A stretch of 64,000 bases of DNA from Nageia nagi (GCA_050084985.1 JBITNC010000002.1:10912001-10976000); one strand, 5' to 3'. Shown: positions 34,000 to 46,005, numbered from the stretch's first letter. Program-made: numbers and translations. The notes: generated by a model from the sequence alone, not told the origin.

Positions 34000-36480
34000 G
34001 GAGAATTTATGTAGTTTATGATACAACTTGATACATTCCATAACTTATTTCTTTTGAAATTTATCTTTATTCATAGAGAAGAAATGCTTGAAGTTTTCAA
34101 GGATGTAGCTTCTTATCCTAGTTTGTAGGACAATAATTGTCATTGATTTCTCTTTGAAGATTCTATGATTGAGCTCCTTCCATATAAGCCAAAAAATGTG
34201 TAGGAGAATAAACTTTCAAAATATGTTGAGGATTTTACTTTAGGAATGGAGCTCTCAATGATGAATCAAGTCCTTCATAGTTCTTGGGAAAACCCAAGAA
34301 CTTTTGAATTCGTTTAGAACACCTTCCTAGATTTATAAATAAAAATTGTAGTGAATGAACAGATGACTAATATATTCTTATGCAAACCTTTAAAGCTTAC
34401 ATCAGTTAGGGAGATTGAACCCAAGCCTTTTGAGATTGTTGATGGTTAGAATTTTCTTTTGACTTGGAACTTACATGAAAAATACAAATTTTTGGAGCAA
34501 GCCTTTCATATAAATTTTATTCTAGAATGTCAGTTCTTTCTTGAGAACTAGTTTTTGCACTACTAGGTAGATAATTGTAATACTATAGCCTTATTTTATA
34601 CTGAGTTTCAAAATTATCTTATCTTTAAAATCAGTACGACCAATAGATTTTGATTCCAACTCTTTTCTAATGGTTTTTAATTATTCTTCTATCTTTTTTG
34701 TGGGGTCTTCCATGAGTTTCCATGATTTGATTGAGTCAATACTAAGATGTAGTTTTTTATCTTTTTACCTTGGGATAATTTTTCCCAATTTGCTCCTTCC
34801 TCCAAGTTTAAGTAATGGCTTAGAGACTTCTCCCTAATCCATGGATCATCTAAGAAGAATATCTTTGCTCCACTGCAACTTGCCAGTTGATGTCATTCCA
34901 AATAAGTGGTGTTATTTTCAATAAGCCATTCTAGAATGAAGAACAGTTGGGAGGTTTTTCAATTTTGAGGAAAGAATTTATATTCAAGTACTTGGCTTTG
35001 CAGATAAAGATCCATTCATTTTATATATTGGTGCAAAGTTTCTAATAGAATTTGGCAATAAGGAATTTGTTAAGGTGCTTCATTTTTTTGAGCCCAAGTC
35101 TACCTTCATATTTTGGGTTATAGACCTTGTCCCATGGAACTAAAGTATATCTTCTTTTTTATTTAATACCTGACCAAACAAATTGGCTGTAAATTTATTT
35201 TAGGTTTTTGGAAACTAAGTTAGGCATTTCGAAGATAAGAGCAGTGTAGATGGATTGTATTTTATATATTGTTTTGATAAGGAGAAATTTTACTACTTGG
35301 CTTAATAGGGTGCCTTTCCAACTTGTAAGTTTTAGTTGCATTATTTCTAGTACTTTATTCTAGTATTTAGATTTTATTTTACCTATAAAAAGGGGCATAC
35401 CAAGGTGGATGGAGGGGAATTCCTTTGTTTGGTAGTGGAAAATATATCCAATCATGAAATTTTTGGGAGTTAGGGTATGGAGAAAATATATCTTAGATTT
35501 TGAAAAGTTGAATTTTTGTATTATAGCTTTTTCATACAAGTAAAGAACTATGAAGAAGTTTTTGGCTTCCTTAGTAGAGGATTTTCGTATCATGCCATCA
35601 ATAAATTGATGATGCTGCATGATAAGTTATTTCACCCTATTATTGGTCTTATGTTGTTGATGTACCTATAAGCCTTTCCATTGAGAAGAACTCTTCCAAG
35701 TACCTATGCCATGAGTATGAAAATGTAATGAGAGAGAGGATCTCCTTACCTAATGCCTCTTTGAGAAAAGATTAAGAATACTACCAGTTCTCCATTAATG
35801 AGTATGGGGAATTTATGTATGAATATAAAATTTTGAATCCATTTTCACCATTAAGGATAGAAACCAAATTTATCTAAGAGGTTATCAAGGAACAACCAAT
35901 TGACCTTGTCAAAATCCTTTTGCATATCAAATTTTAAGAGCATACTTGGGTCCTTCTTAAATTGAATGGTGTGAAGTACTTCATACATTATATTGATTCC
36001 ATCAAAAATCTACTTATTTTGAACAAACAAATATGAGCTTAGGGAGAACATTATTTAGTCTATTTACAAGACGTTTGGTGATAAATTTGTAGATAGTGTT
36101 GCAAAGATTTATTAGTTAGAAATATTTAAATTCCTTAGCACCTTATTTTTTGGGAACATGTGCGAGAAATGTGATATTCCAATCCTTAAGAAGAGAATCA
36201 TATTTTTAGAATTCTTGTATGGACACAATGATACCTTTCTTAATAATGTTCTAGAAGAATTGGAAGAATATGATGGGAAATCCTTTTACACCTAGTGCTT
36301 TTCACTTCTCCATTGAGAATATAGTTATGCGTATTTCATATTTAGAGAAGGGATGAATTAGAGATCTATTAATGTTGTCATTTCATAGAATTATCTTGAC
36401 CATTTTATCTACTATGTTGTGTTTATTATATTGTTCTAGTTCTTAGTACTAATTTCACTAATGAATTTACTTTAGATCAT
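34000..36480 (-). pseudogene. LINE (L1-type) reverse transcriptase remnant with zf-RVT end
   Basis: The minus strand, read across frames, shows the plant LINE RT in order: CNTIYKFITKRLVNRL (about 36110-36060), FDMQKDFDKVNWLFLDNLL (35940-35880), FSKRGIRQGDPLS (about 35750), then QFIDGMIRKSSTKEAKNF at 35620-35560. There the catalytic F/Y-ADD box has become FIDG. Next come YLG-like IHLGMPLF (35410) and a zf-RVT end, HIFWLIWKELNHRIFKEK, at 34205-34140. Many stops and frameshifts. The endonuclease is not found on this strand upstream, so it is 5' truncated. Confidence 0.85.
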
Positions 36481-36659
36481 ATGAATTTGGACTCCTTATT
36501 ATATTAGGTGAATTCCTTGGTTAACACTAATGGAACAAAGGTTTATATAGATTGATGACGAGTTTGGATGAATTGGTGGTTATGTTAGCTTAATCAACTA
36601 ACTTTATAGAACCAAAAGGCTAGAATCATGGAGAAAATAAATATTAGTAATGGATATAA

Positions 36660-36990
36660 CCTAAGGGTTATTTTCTCTTTTATTTTCTAGCCTTGGGAGA
36701 GGGTTATAAGGATTCATATTTATAGTCCTCCAAATATGGCAACCCATGAGAGATGATATCTAATTTGGGGAGGCTAAAGGAGTTGATTGAAGATAGAAGA
36801 GGTGTCCCAATTCAAATTTAATTTGGTTTGATATAAGAAAAGGTGGCATAATGCCTTAAATGAAATGAGAGAGGTGGAAGGTTGGCTCATGGTGGAAAGT
36901 GAGGTGGAATCATGAGGTGGAGGGAAGATTTGATTTAATTTGACTTTTTTTTGGGTATGCAATGGGTGGTTAGCAATTTTAGGTGCTAAT
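36660..36990 (+). pseudogene. Possible LINE endonuclease fragment
   Basis: The + strand across frames reads RVIRIHIYSPPNMATHERR, LIEDRRGVPIQI and RWREDLI.F..FLG, the order and spacing of the middle of plant LINE AP-type endonucleases. It is opposite in strand to the neighbouring LINE RT, so it is a separate fragment. Weak evidence. Confidence 0.35.
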
Positions 36991-37561
36991 TAATAATGGT
37001 TAGTTAAGTGCATGTAAAATTGTAAGTACTCACTTTGGGATTTTAGCATTAATTAAATCAATGCTAATGGTTATGTGGAATGGGTGTAGATTTTATGTGT
37101 TTACAAAAAGAATATAAGTATAAATTCCTCCACACTTTTGAGTGTATAAATTCCTCCACTCTTTTATGTTCAAATAAGATGCTTTTATAATCTATTTATG
37201 CAAGATAAATTCAAATTATATACCTCTAAAAACATCCAACCTTAATTAGAAGTTTATTTAATTAATAGAGATAATTTTATACCCATAATATACAAGGGAC
37301 AAGAAAGCTCTTAAGATTTAAAGTTGAAGCTTAAGATTAGAAATTACTCATTTTACCAATCCATCTTTTGTAATTTTATTAGAAAAATAATAATATTACA
37401 TTAAAATATTAAAAAATAAAATAATAAAATCAATTAAAAAATACATTTTAAACATGTACAATAATAATATAGTAAGTCTTTGATTATTAATTATTTTCAT
37501 ACAACTAAAAAATTACTAGTTTCAAGAATTCTTATAATACAAATTAATCATTTTCAAATAT
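36991..37561. other. AT-rich spacer
   Basis: No gene. 'gtataaattcctccac' is repeated at about 37109 and 37143. Positions 37557-37561 (AATAT) are the left target duplication of the next LTR element. Confidence 0.5.
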
Positions 37562-37852
37562 TGTTGGAAACCTAATCCATAGAGATTAAGATTAATAATA
37601 ATATTATTAGATTTTGGTGTTACGTATGTAGGTGAAATAAACATATTTTATATTTCTACAAATGTAAGTGGAAGAAATTTCATAGGTCATTAGGACGTCC
37701 AAGAGTCATTAAATGCTTTTAGGGTTTTCAAGATTCTCTTGAATGAGTTAAACACATCCTTCTCTTTTTTTTATTCTTGTCATTTTAGAATGTAATTTAG
37801 CTTTTTGGAGTTAACATTATTTCATATTTACATCCTCTTATTGGACCTTACA
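37562..37852 (+). repeat. 5' LTR of element D
   Basis: 291 bp, TGTTGGAAACC...GGACCTTACA. Shares 'attttatatttc.a.aaatgt', 'tttcatatttacatcct' and both ends with the right LTR. Confidence 0.85.
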
Positions 37853-40407
37853 ATAGTATCAAAGCTATGGCTTATTTTCTTGCAAATTTATGGACTCCGT
37901 AGTCCACCTTCTTCCTCTCTTTTCTCCTTAATTTTTTTTTTCATAATCCTTCATCTAAATCCATTTTTAAGTTCATATTTGGATACCCATTTTCATTATG
38001 ATTATTTTGGTATATTGGATTATCTATTTTGAAGTAAAATTAAGAAAGATATATGCATTTGAAATTTTAACATGTGTGTAAAAAAATTTAGGTTTGATTA
38101 ATGGCCTAAGTGGATAGTTTTTTAAGGTTTAATATGTGATATCTATGTATTTTAAACACCTTTAAGGTCACATCATGTTGCATTCCCTACTCCATCCAAC
38201 TAATGTACACCCATTCTACTTATATCATCGCTCCTAACCCTATGTTCAAAGGTTATACCCCCATGTCACGTGAACTTGTAAGTTGTCTACCTACTATCAT
38301 TTGACTTGGTTGCCTATGCATCATCTCAACCAATGTGGACCTTGCAACCTGTTAGTCATTGCTTTGAGCCTTTTTGTCTAACTATGTATTGTGTGATATG
38401 GAGATTGAAATTAAAGAATTACTTCTATGCCAAAATAATGTGACCTCTTGCTTCATTTTGTAACCATCCCTAAATTTATTCAACCTATAACGCATACAAT
38501 CTATCTCATGTGCCCCCAACATGTTGTGCTTACCACCTACCTCTTATCATCTAGCCAACCTGATGTGGACTTGCACCTTAAGAGCCAACCTCACACTTCA
38601 CACACGTTCAAACTCTAACCTGACCTTAAAGTATCGATCTAGTTTTTACCCAATCAGCATGTCCTTTGACCAACACTTCCCATATCAATGCCCCATCAAC
38701 ACTACCAATTTAACCTCCAGTCACTACCTACATTAATATTGACATATTAACCACTTACTATTTTTGAATTTTCAAGCCTATTTAAAATTCCAGATAGTAT
38801 TTTTTTCATAACTTATTCAATATATTGGTTTGATTTTGGTGAAATTTTTTCCTATTGGTTAAAAATTTTGAAAGCTTTTTCATTGAGATAATTATTTTTT
38901 AGTATCTAGTGATTTTTTGGAGAATTTATTTTATTTTTTTGAAGGTCTTCAATTTTTTGAGATAAAATTAAAAGATTTTTTATGGATTTTTGAAGTAGTA
39001 TTGTTTAGATTAGCTTTTTGGAGGCTATTGCCTTATTTGATTTCTAATTTTTTGCAAACTTAATTATTTTCATTGTAAAATAATTTTGTTGGAGGATCTT
39101 GATCTTGATGTTATCATTTCTTTGATGTCTTTTGTTCATATGAAACTATGCATGTATTCTTGTACTTAGTTAGTTGAGTTGAGTGGTGCCTTTTTGGAAA
39201 TATTCTTTATCTTGTTGCAAAGATAATAGAATTTATGAATTTTTTTAAGAAAGTCACCCTTTAAGATGAAGATGGTATCCTCCATTTTTTCTTGAAGTTA
39301 TTGTAATATACTCTATTCATAAATAAAAAATTGAATACTTAGTATCATATTGCAACTATTTTGAAAATGGTTATGTTACTTTCACTTCACATTTTTAACT
39401 AGATCTTTTTTGTTTGCCTTGTAATTCAAAGGTGGAGATAATATAGGTCTTTTTTATTAGCTATTGTTATGATAGCAATACTATATCCCCAATGCCTTTG
39501 TTTATTGACCCTAGTGTTCTGATAGCAATGGCAATATAGTACCATAGAAGTAGAGCACATATTGAGGGGTTTTTCTTTTATGATGTCAAGATGATTGAGA
39601 ATCATTAGAGCTAGTTTTTGGATGAATAAATTCTTATTACTAAGCACCTAAGTCCCTTATAGTTTCTACATTCTACATATGGCTCCTTTGGTTTGATATG
39701 TTCTTTGATGAGATTTGAAGAGAGTATATAAGATAGATCATATGGTGCGAATGTGGAATCTATCACATCTTATGTGAGCATGCTATGTGTGGGAGACTTA
39801 GTATGTGTTTATTTGTGCACATCATTTTAGTATTCATGGTGGAGAATATCATTCTTGGCATCTTGTTTCTCTTCATTCTAAAGATATTTGTCGGTGATTG
39901 GTTCAAATTCTTTATTTGTGGAGTTTTCATCTTCCTTAGAATCACTTATGTCAGGGAAAATCCTTTCTTCATGGTTTCATTATTCTTGGACTTCATCTAC
40001 TACTCTTCTTATTTGCATGGAGAAACTTTTGTCTGTGCTCTTGTGAAGAAGATTTATGTTACGATATTTTTACGCCTTTGGATTAAGGGGGGAACACTGA
40101 ATCCTTGAGGTGGATCTCTTAAGGAGATTTTTATTTTTTATTAATGAATAATGGCAAATATTAATTATTGTGGATGTTTTTGCGACTTTGTCATAATCAA
40201 CCCTACGAACTCCTCAAAATGTTCAAAATACTTTACAATGCAATAGACTAGACAACATAAACAAAATTTAAACAAGGTCAATGAAATTGGGTCAAACACA
40301 ACATACAAGATGGTTAACTTTAGCGGTGAATAATGTTCTACACATCTTGAGACACATCTTTTTATTTTCACCACTTCTTAATCTCCTTTGAAATTGAAGT
40401 GTGGGGA

Positions 40408-40830
40408 TGTTGGAAACTTAATCCTTAAGGATTAAGATTAATTGTAATATTATAAGATTTAGATGTTAAGTTTATAAGTGAAATAAAAATATTTTATATT
40501 TCCATAAATGTCAGTGAAAGAAATTCCATATGTCATTAGAAAGTTTAAGAATCATTAGGAATTTTTAGGGTTTTAGAGATTCTCTTCAAGGAATTATGTA
40601 TTGATAAAAGTTAACCAACTTTTGAGTTCTAACATCGTACAAGTGATTTACATGTTGTATGAGATTTCACTTGCACAATTGTTTCACATATTATACAATA
40701 TAAACAACTCAAAAACCATTTAATTCCAACTTATATATCCTTCTATTTTCTTATGCTTATATTTTAAAATGTAATTTAACTTTTTGAAGTTAATACTATT
40801 TCATATTTACATCCTATAGTGAACCTTACA
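40408..40830 (+). repeat. 3' LTR of element D, enlarged by an insertion
   Basis: Homologous to the left LTR at both ends but about 130 bp longer. The extra block is at roughly 40601-40725. Confidence 0.8.
40601..40725. mobile_element. Small foldback/MITE-like insertion in the 3' LTR of element D
   Basis: Absent from the sister LTR. It shows nested inverted arms: AACTTTTGAGTT near the left versus AACTCAAAAAC near the right, and GTACAAGTGATTT versus GATTTCACTTGCAC in the centre. No transposase. Exact ends not fixed. Confidence 0.45.
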
Positions 40831-41025
40831 AATACTGTTTTTCCTATATAACATTACAGATCATACAAATAAAATTATATATATATTTTTATTTACAAAT
40901 CACTGATCTTCATTGGAAAGAGAGTTCGACAAGACTCTTTTTCTGTCCGTAAGAGTAAACATGGAAGGAAGAAATCTGTATGGTAACGATTACCATCCAA
41001 AGAAATCATGTCAAAACAAAATTCT

Positions 41026-41315
41026 TCAATAAATTTCAGGAGACTCCAGCCAAAATGGATGACTGATCAATACATTCATTCCTCTTTTTTCTAGATCCAA
41101 ACCATCATCAATTTTGCTACCATCACTTCTCTCAAATCCCTGATATTGAGCTGCTAAATACATGAACTGTTGAGCTGGAGCTCTCATCAAAGGACGCTTC
41201 AGAAGATCATCCAACAGTAAACAAGAACTACAAGCCAACCTCCATTTAAAATCCAATACACACCTTATTTCTTTATTGGTGAAAGAAATCTCCACTAAAT
41301 CCAAAGAAAAACACC
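41026..41315 (-). pseudogene. Orphan coding exon, unrecognised (about 90 aa)
   Basis: The minus strand has a non-repetitive, compositionally normal protein frame ending in a stop at 41026. It starts after a possible acceptor, 'gtttttctttggatttag' (near 41305-41322). Visible text: CVLDFKWRLACSSCLLLDDL, then RPLMRAPAQQFMYLAAQYQG, KIDDGLDLEKRG and SHPFWLESPEIY at the end. It looks like a conserved last exon, unlike the low-complexity frames around it. No other exon is found before small-protein gene 2, 280 bp upstream. It may be the last exon of a gene that spans gene 2, or a captured or processed fragment. I do not recognise the family. Confidence 0.4.
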
Positions 41316-41590
41316 TAAACTAGTCCCTTAAATGGGCAACCATCACTATAATTGTTTGTTGCCAAACGAATAAGATCTATCAATTTCGACTATACAAACA
41401 CACCCACAAACCCCAATACCTCATACATTCAGGTGGTTTCTTTGAGTCAAGTCCCTCACACAGATTCCAGGCATTAACGTAACGAAATACGATGAAATTG
41501 TAAATGATAGGAGCAAGGAATTCAACACGAACGGGACCAGAGTTCCACCTTCTACTCCATGACCGAATTAATTATATGAGATGAACAAAT

Positions 41591-41881
41591 TCAGCAGTCT
41601 TTTTCTTTGGGCGACATGGAAGGGCTTCTCTGAGACGGCGAGTAAGAGAATTGGGGATAATTCCTCATGGACGGAATAGATAACAGTCGAGAGAACGCAG
41701 GCCTAAGTTTCCCGCTGCCATTTCCTATTCCACTCCTCATCTTGGAGAACTGCCTGAAGATGAGCAGCACCAATACCTGCACAGCCAAGAAAACCAGCAG
41801 ATATTGCCACCATGCCAGATCATGAGATTTCTCCACTACTGCCTCTATTTCACCCAGAGAGTATTCTCCTACCTTCATCAT
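41591..41881 (-). CDS. Small single-pass membrane protein, paralogue 2 (96 aa)
   Basis: Intact single-exon frame, exactly the length of paralogue 1, on the same strand and 10.3 kb from it. The residues before the membrane segment differ by one conservative change (R/K at 18). The membrane segment is WWQYLLVFLAVQVLVLLIFR, with M-to-L as the only change. After it the basic loop and Ser/Pro-rich tail diverge more (for example SIPSMRNYPQFSYSP) and the last four residues are unrelated (EKDC versus TYSY). The pattern of a nearly frozen N-terminal half and a drifting tail suggests selection on the membrane part. The start is the first of two adjacent ATGs. No domain recognised; no function assigned. 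Confidence 0.8.
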   Translation of the reverse strand: MMKVGEYSLGEIEAVVEKSHDLAWWQYLLVFLAVQVLVLLIFRQFSKMRSGIGNGSGKLRPAFSRLLSIPSMRNYPQFSYSPSQRSPSMSPKEKDC

Positions 41882-41971
41882 ATCTACCGAAACTCCACGC
41901 TAGATTGATTTCCTTAAAGATGGAATGGATTGTGCAATTGAATAGCAAGAAAATGGTTATGTTGAAATGTA

Positions 41972-41977
41972 TTTATA
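41972..41977 (-). promoter_or_regulatory. TATA box of small-protein gene 2
   Basis: TATAAA within CTTATAAATACATTTCAAC on the minus strand, 91 bp before the ATG. The flanking text matches the paralogue's promoter. Confidence 0.65.
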
Positions 41978-41999
41978 AGCTATAAGAATGTTGGCCTCC

Positions 42000-44055
42000 A
42001 ATGGATGAAAACCATCGTGTCAATTTCTGCTGTATTTCTCTTCCTCACGCAATCTAAGTGATGAAAGAAGATCTAATCTGAATTGTGATTTAGCTGCAAC
42101 ACTCCATCTAAATTTGACGAAATCAAATCGTGGACAACCTCTTCACGCCAAGGAAATTGGGTTGGCTTAATGGGAATGGTCATGAATGTGTGGCTTTGGC
42201 TGTTGCCACGTAATTGTTGTTTTAAGCTGACCTTGATCATTCTAAGGAAGGGAGAGATGATAGTTATCTTAAAGGATATCACACCTTCCTATTAAGGGAG
42301 ACAAGTCATCATCTCATGAGTCTTAAACACTACAAGATGAAGTAAAGGGTTGCTTTAATACCTTGATATTCAATCATTCATACAATTTACTAAGGATCGT
42401 TTGTTTTACCGAGGGATGGTTTTATGGTGTAATCATCCATGATATGTTATATTGATTATTTCCCTTGAAAGAAAGAACAAACTTTTCAAAGCTTCTTAGA
42501 TGATTTTCTTAAGAACAAGGATATACCATGACTTTGTTTCAAATTAAGTATTATAGTTTTAGGAATGATTTAAGTATGGGCTTTTAAGCATATAACTATA
42601 GGGAGGATAGTAGGATTGTCCATGATATTTACGTTCTTAACATTTTATTATCAATGAGATCATAACGTAAAAATTGGACACAATAGGATCCAATTTTCAA
42701 CTACAAATAGATGTTAAATAAGTTATATAGTCACATGACATCATTCAAAAGGTTACAAGAGATGACTCAAAGATGGATAAGAGGTAAAGGGTATGTGCAG
42801 GTCTAAATGGCTCAGAAGATGATAGTATATAGTTAAAATGTAACTCCTAGATTTGTTTTTACATTAGATTATCCAAATGTAAGATATACTTATAAACAAG
42901 GTTATTATTTATTGATCAATCATAAGGCATATATGGCACTAACAAGGGTTGTCAAGATACCTCAATATGATGAGATTTTACATTGATAGAGGAGAAGGGT
43001 GTACCATTACCATCTAAGATAAATAAAGCTAAGTTGAGTGAGATGTACATTGCATAGTGGTAGGTTACACAACCTTTGACTTTTACATTAATTTTGCAAG
43101 GGGTACCCTAGTATGGGGGAGGTATATTTAATGGTATGCCCCCAATGGGATAAGAGAAGGAGGCTAAGTGGGAGGGATTTAACTGCATGGACTTTAAAGG
43201 GGCATGTTGGATGCTTATGTCTTCCCTCATGGTTATAGAAGATTTTACCTAGATTCATAAAGATCCTAATAAGTATCGAGCTAATTTTATATTTATGTAT
43301 GTTGTGTATTTTACCATGAAGGATTTATTAATATAAATATATTTGTTGTATACATGGTGAATGGGTTAATGGAGGGAGCTCATAGAGGTTTCTTGAGATA
43401 CAAATATAAGTGTCAATGTTGATAACTACATAAGGCTTATTTCCATTGTTGATGGTAAGGCCCATTTTTAAGTCTTTCCTTCCATATATAAGAGAGCTAT
43501 GATATAACTAAATATAGATAAGAAAAATAGATTTTCTAAGGTCATTAAACATTTTCATTTTTTGAGTAATTTTTGTGATTATATATCATGTAATTTGAGC
43601 CATAGGTGAATGTGGATTTCTTTTATTGTTCATGTTTGCTATTATCAGTCATAAGGTCAAAACTTGTGTGGTCAAATTTAGTGAATTTATAGTGTAATAG
43701 GATTTCAACTAGGGTTTTTCTTTCAACCATTTGTGTCTTATGGATGGGGATTGTATAAAATCATACAAGTTTTTGTGGATGCCAAATTTCATGGATAAAT
43801 TAGGTAACTTGTAAGCTTGACTCGATATTATTATTGTTGGTATCAACTTTGGAATCATTAGCTTTTAAAGGCAATGGTCTTTTGTTAATCAAATTTTCGA
43901 TCATACAAGCTCATCACTGATCCACCAAAATGACAATCTCTACATGTATATGAATATCACTCTCACATAATATTATCAATACAGGTGTTTGAAGCATGTA
44001 ATGCACATTTTGCTTACTACAAATACAGATACAAACTATCTCTATAATTTTCAAT
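42000..44055. other. Intergenic DNA, no recognisable gene
   Basis: The first 100 bp or so belong to the promoter of small-protein gene 2. Beyond that I see no conserved frame, terminal repeat or tandem array; frames are short and AT-driven. Confidence 0.5.
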
Positions 44056-44470
44056 ATTTTTTGAACTCCTATAAACCTGCAATAGCAATAATACCCTTCC
44101 AGAGGCTAAGCTTCTTCATTCACTCATTGATCACATTGGACATAAATTTGACCCATCTATGCACAAGTTTATGAAAGATAGACTTATTCACATGTATGTT
44201 AATTGTAGAATTTTGGTAGATGCATGTGAAGCTTTCTAGTTTATGATTGAATGAGATATCTTCTTATGAAATTTGATAATTTCATATTACCAAAAATGTC
44301 TTTCCTCAATAGGCATTTTCACCTTTTCACCAAATACAACAAACAACAACATTAGTCCAACCAAATCCGTTCACCTTTAAAATTGATGGGGTATTTATGA
44401 AAGCCTTATTTTTTAATGCTACAGAATCATGGTATTGAACAATTTTTTAGGAATCTTGTACAATTATAGA
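44056..44470 (+). pseudogene. PPR-protein gene fragment
   Basis: The + strand reads TLPEAKLLHSLIDHIGHKFD, PSMHKFMKDRLIHMYVNCRI and LVDACEAF before a stop near 44239. After frameshifts come FSPFHQIQQT and QPNPFTF (44315-44380). This is the standard plant PPR (PLS-type) layout: the LPEAKLLH entry helix, then the MYVKCG..VDA..VFD repeat, then a FH.MQ..G.QPN.FTF repeat. It is homologous to the PPR passenger of the CACTA element at 20060-20520. Broken by at least two frameshifts. Confidence 0.75.
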
Positions 44471-44779
44471 CCTGGAGAAGGAGGTGCAATAATCACTAAG
44501 ATGAAAAAAGAAATACTTGAAGGGAATAAAAAATACCCAACGAACAATAAACATTAGAGAAGGACTTACAAGTAACCTAGTACTTTGTTATGAAGAGAGC
44601 AAAGCAACTCTTAATTGCACTTTTCTCTTTTCTTTATCATTTTGTGTAGTTATTTTGTTTGGATTCATTCTATTATCTTATGCTTATATTTTCATTGACC
44701 ATATGGGTCCAAACTCTATGTATTAATTCCTTTGTAGGTCGATGCAAACTTGCATCACCAATAATAGCCTTCCAAACAA

Positions 44780-45827
44780 GCTCTAAGAGTTTAGTACATC
44801 AAGATTGAAGAGCACTTACTACAAAAACGCTTTGTTAGAAGTCCTTATTATCCTAATCTCTACCTTCAACAACATGGGGGAGATAGCCATTGTTGTGTAT
44901 GTTGATGATTTGGTCCTCATGAGGAGTACTAAGGAGTTGATTCTATCTTGTAAGGATGACCTCAAGAAATTATTCGACATGACTGATCTTTGTTTACTTC
45001 ATTATTGCCTTGGATTGGAGGTTTGGTAGATGCAAAACCACCTATTTGTTTCACAAATCAAGTATATCAAGGGTTTGTTGGAGAAGGCCAAGATGATAGT
45101 GTCAATCCATGCCCACACCTATTAAACATAGTTTACATTTGTCATGCCATAAGAGTTCCCCACAAGTAAATAAAACTCATTGTTAGTTGATTGAAGGGTT
45201 GCTTTACCTTTCATATATCATGCCAAATATTTGCCATGTTGTTAACTATCTTTCTAGGTTTATGCATGAACCTAATAAAGCACATTGGACATCGGTTAAG
45301 CATGTGTTGAGATATGTTTGTGGTACTGATAGTTAGGGCCTAGAGTACAAGAAGAATGTTGATATGGAATATGGAGAATCCTTAGATAGAATATCAATGA
45401 TTGGATATATATTCTTCCTTGGATCAAGACCAATTTCTTGGAGTAGCAAGAAAGAGTATCACATCAAAATCTACCATAGATTCAGAATATCGTGTTGCTA
45501 CAAATGTTGATTGTGAGATAGTATGGTTACATCACATTTTTGTCAGATATTCGAATACCACAAAGGCATCCTACCATTTCGTATTGCGACAATCAATGTA
45601 CTAAAACCGACTTGCAATCTTGTTTTTCGTGAGCACACCAAACATATTGAGATACAAGTGTACTTTATTTGTGACCATGTTTTACTACACAACATTCAAC
45701 TTCGTTATATTTCGATATAAGAGCAAATTGTAGATGTTTTCATTAAATATCTTGATTGTGAAAAGTTTGAATACTTTTGGAGCTTCCTCTCATGTTCTTT
45801 GAAGACCTAATGCATTATGGAGGTGAA
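44780..45827 (+). pseudogene. Copia reverse transcriptase / RNase H fragment, element E
   Basis: The frame 44805-45029 includes IAIVVYVDDLVLMRSTKELI (catalytic YVDD intact) and LCLLHYCLGLEVW. After stops and frameshifts the RNase H part reads GPISWSS-like SWSSKKEYHIKIYHRFRIS-type text, then the region YRVATNVDCEIVWLHHIF (45470-45540) and a C-terminal block near 45600-45750. The upstream parts (gag, integrase) are missing; PPR-derived sequence lies there instead. A weak purine tract TGGAGGTGAA precedes the LTR. Confidence 0.85.
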
Positions 45828-46005
45828 TGTTAGAATAAGAATACACTAGTGATTAAGTATAGATTATTGATTAATTATAGATATATGTTATTTTTAGGAA
45901 TATGAGGTTAGCATAACTCCCTTACTTATTTTTAGGTTCTCTCTTTTGTATTTATACTTAAGGAATGTAATAAAGTAAATCTTTTATTCCAATCTTTCAA
46001 AAACA
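45828..46005 (+). repeat. 3' LTR of Copia element E (short)
   Basis: Starts TGTTAGAATAAGAATACAC right after the polypurine tract and is placed to end at ...CAAAAACA (46005), about 178 bp. No second copy in the window, so the end is tentative. Confidence 0.5.

Larger units (their letters stand above)
37562..40830 (+). mobile_element. Non-autonomous LTR retrotransposon D, complete with both LTRs
   Basis: Two direct repeats starting TGTTGGAAAC and ending CCTTACA (37562-37852 and 40408-40830) bound a 2.55 kb internal region. The flanks AATAT (37557-37561) and AATAC (40831-40835) are a near-perfect 5-bp target duplication. A primer-site-like TAGTATCAAAGCTATGG follows the left LTR and a purine tract GAAGTGTGGGGA precedes the right LTR. 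I find no gag, protease, integrase or RT motif inside, so it looks like a LARD-type passive element. Open frames inside (e.g. 39785-40108) are hydrophobic and unrecognised. Confidence 0.8.

Noticed and set aside
39785-40108. 107-residue hydrophobic frame inside LTR element D
   Set aside because: Rich in Phe/Ile/Leu as expected from AT-rich DNA, no domain, and opposed by another frame on the other strand.
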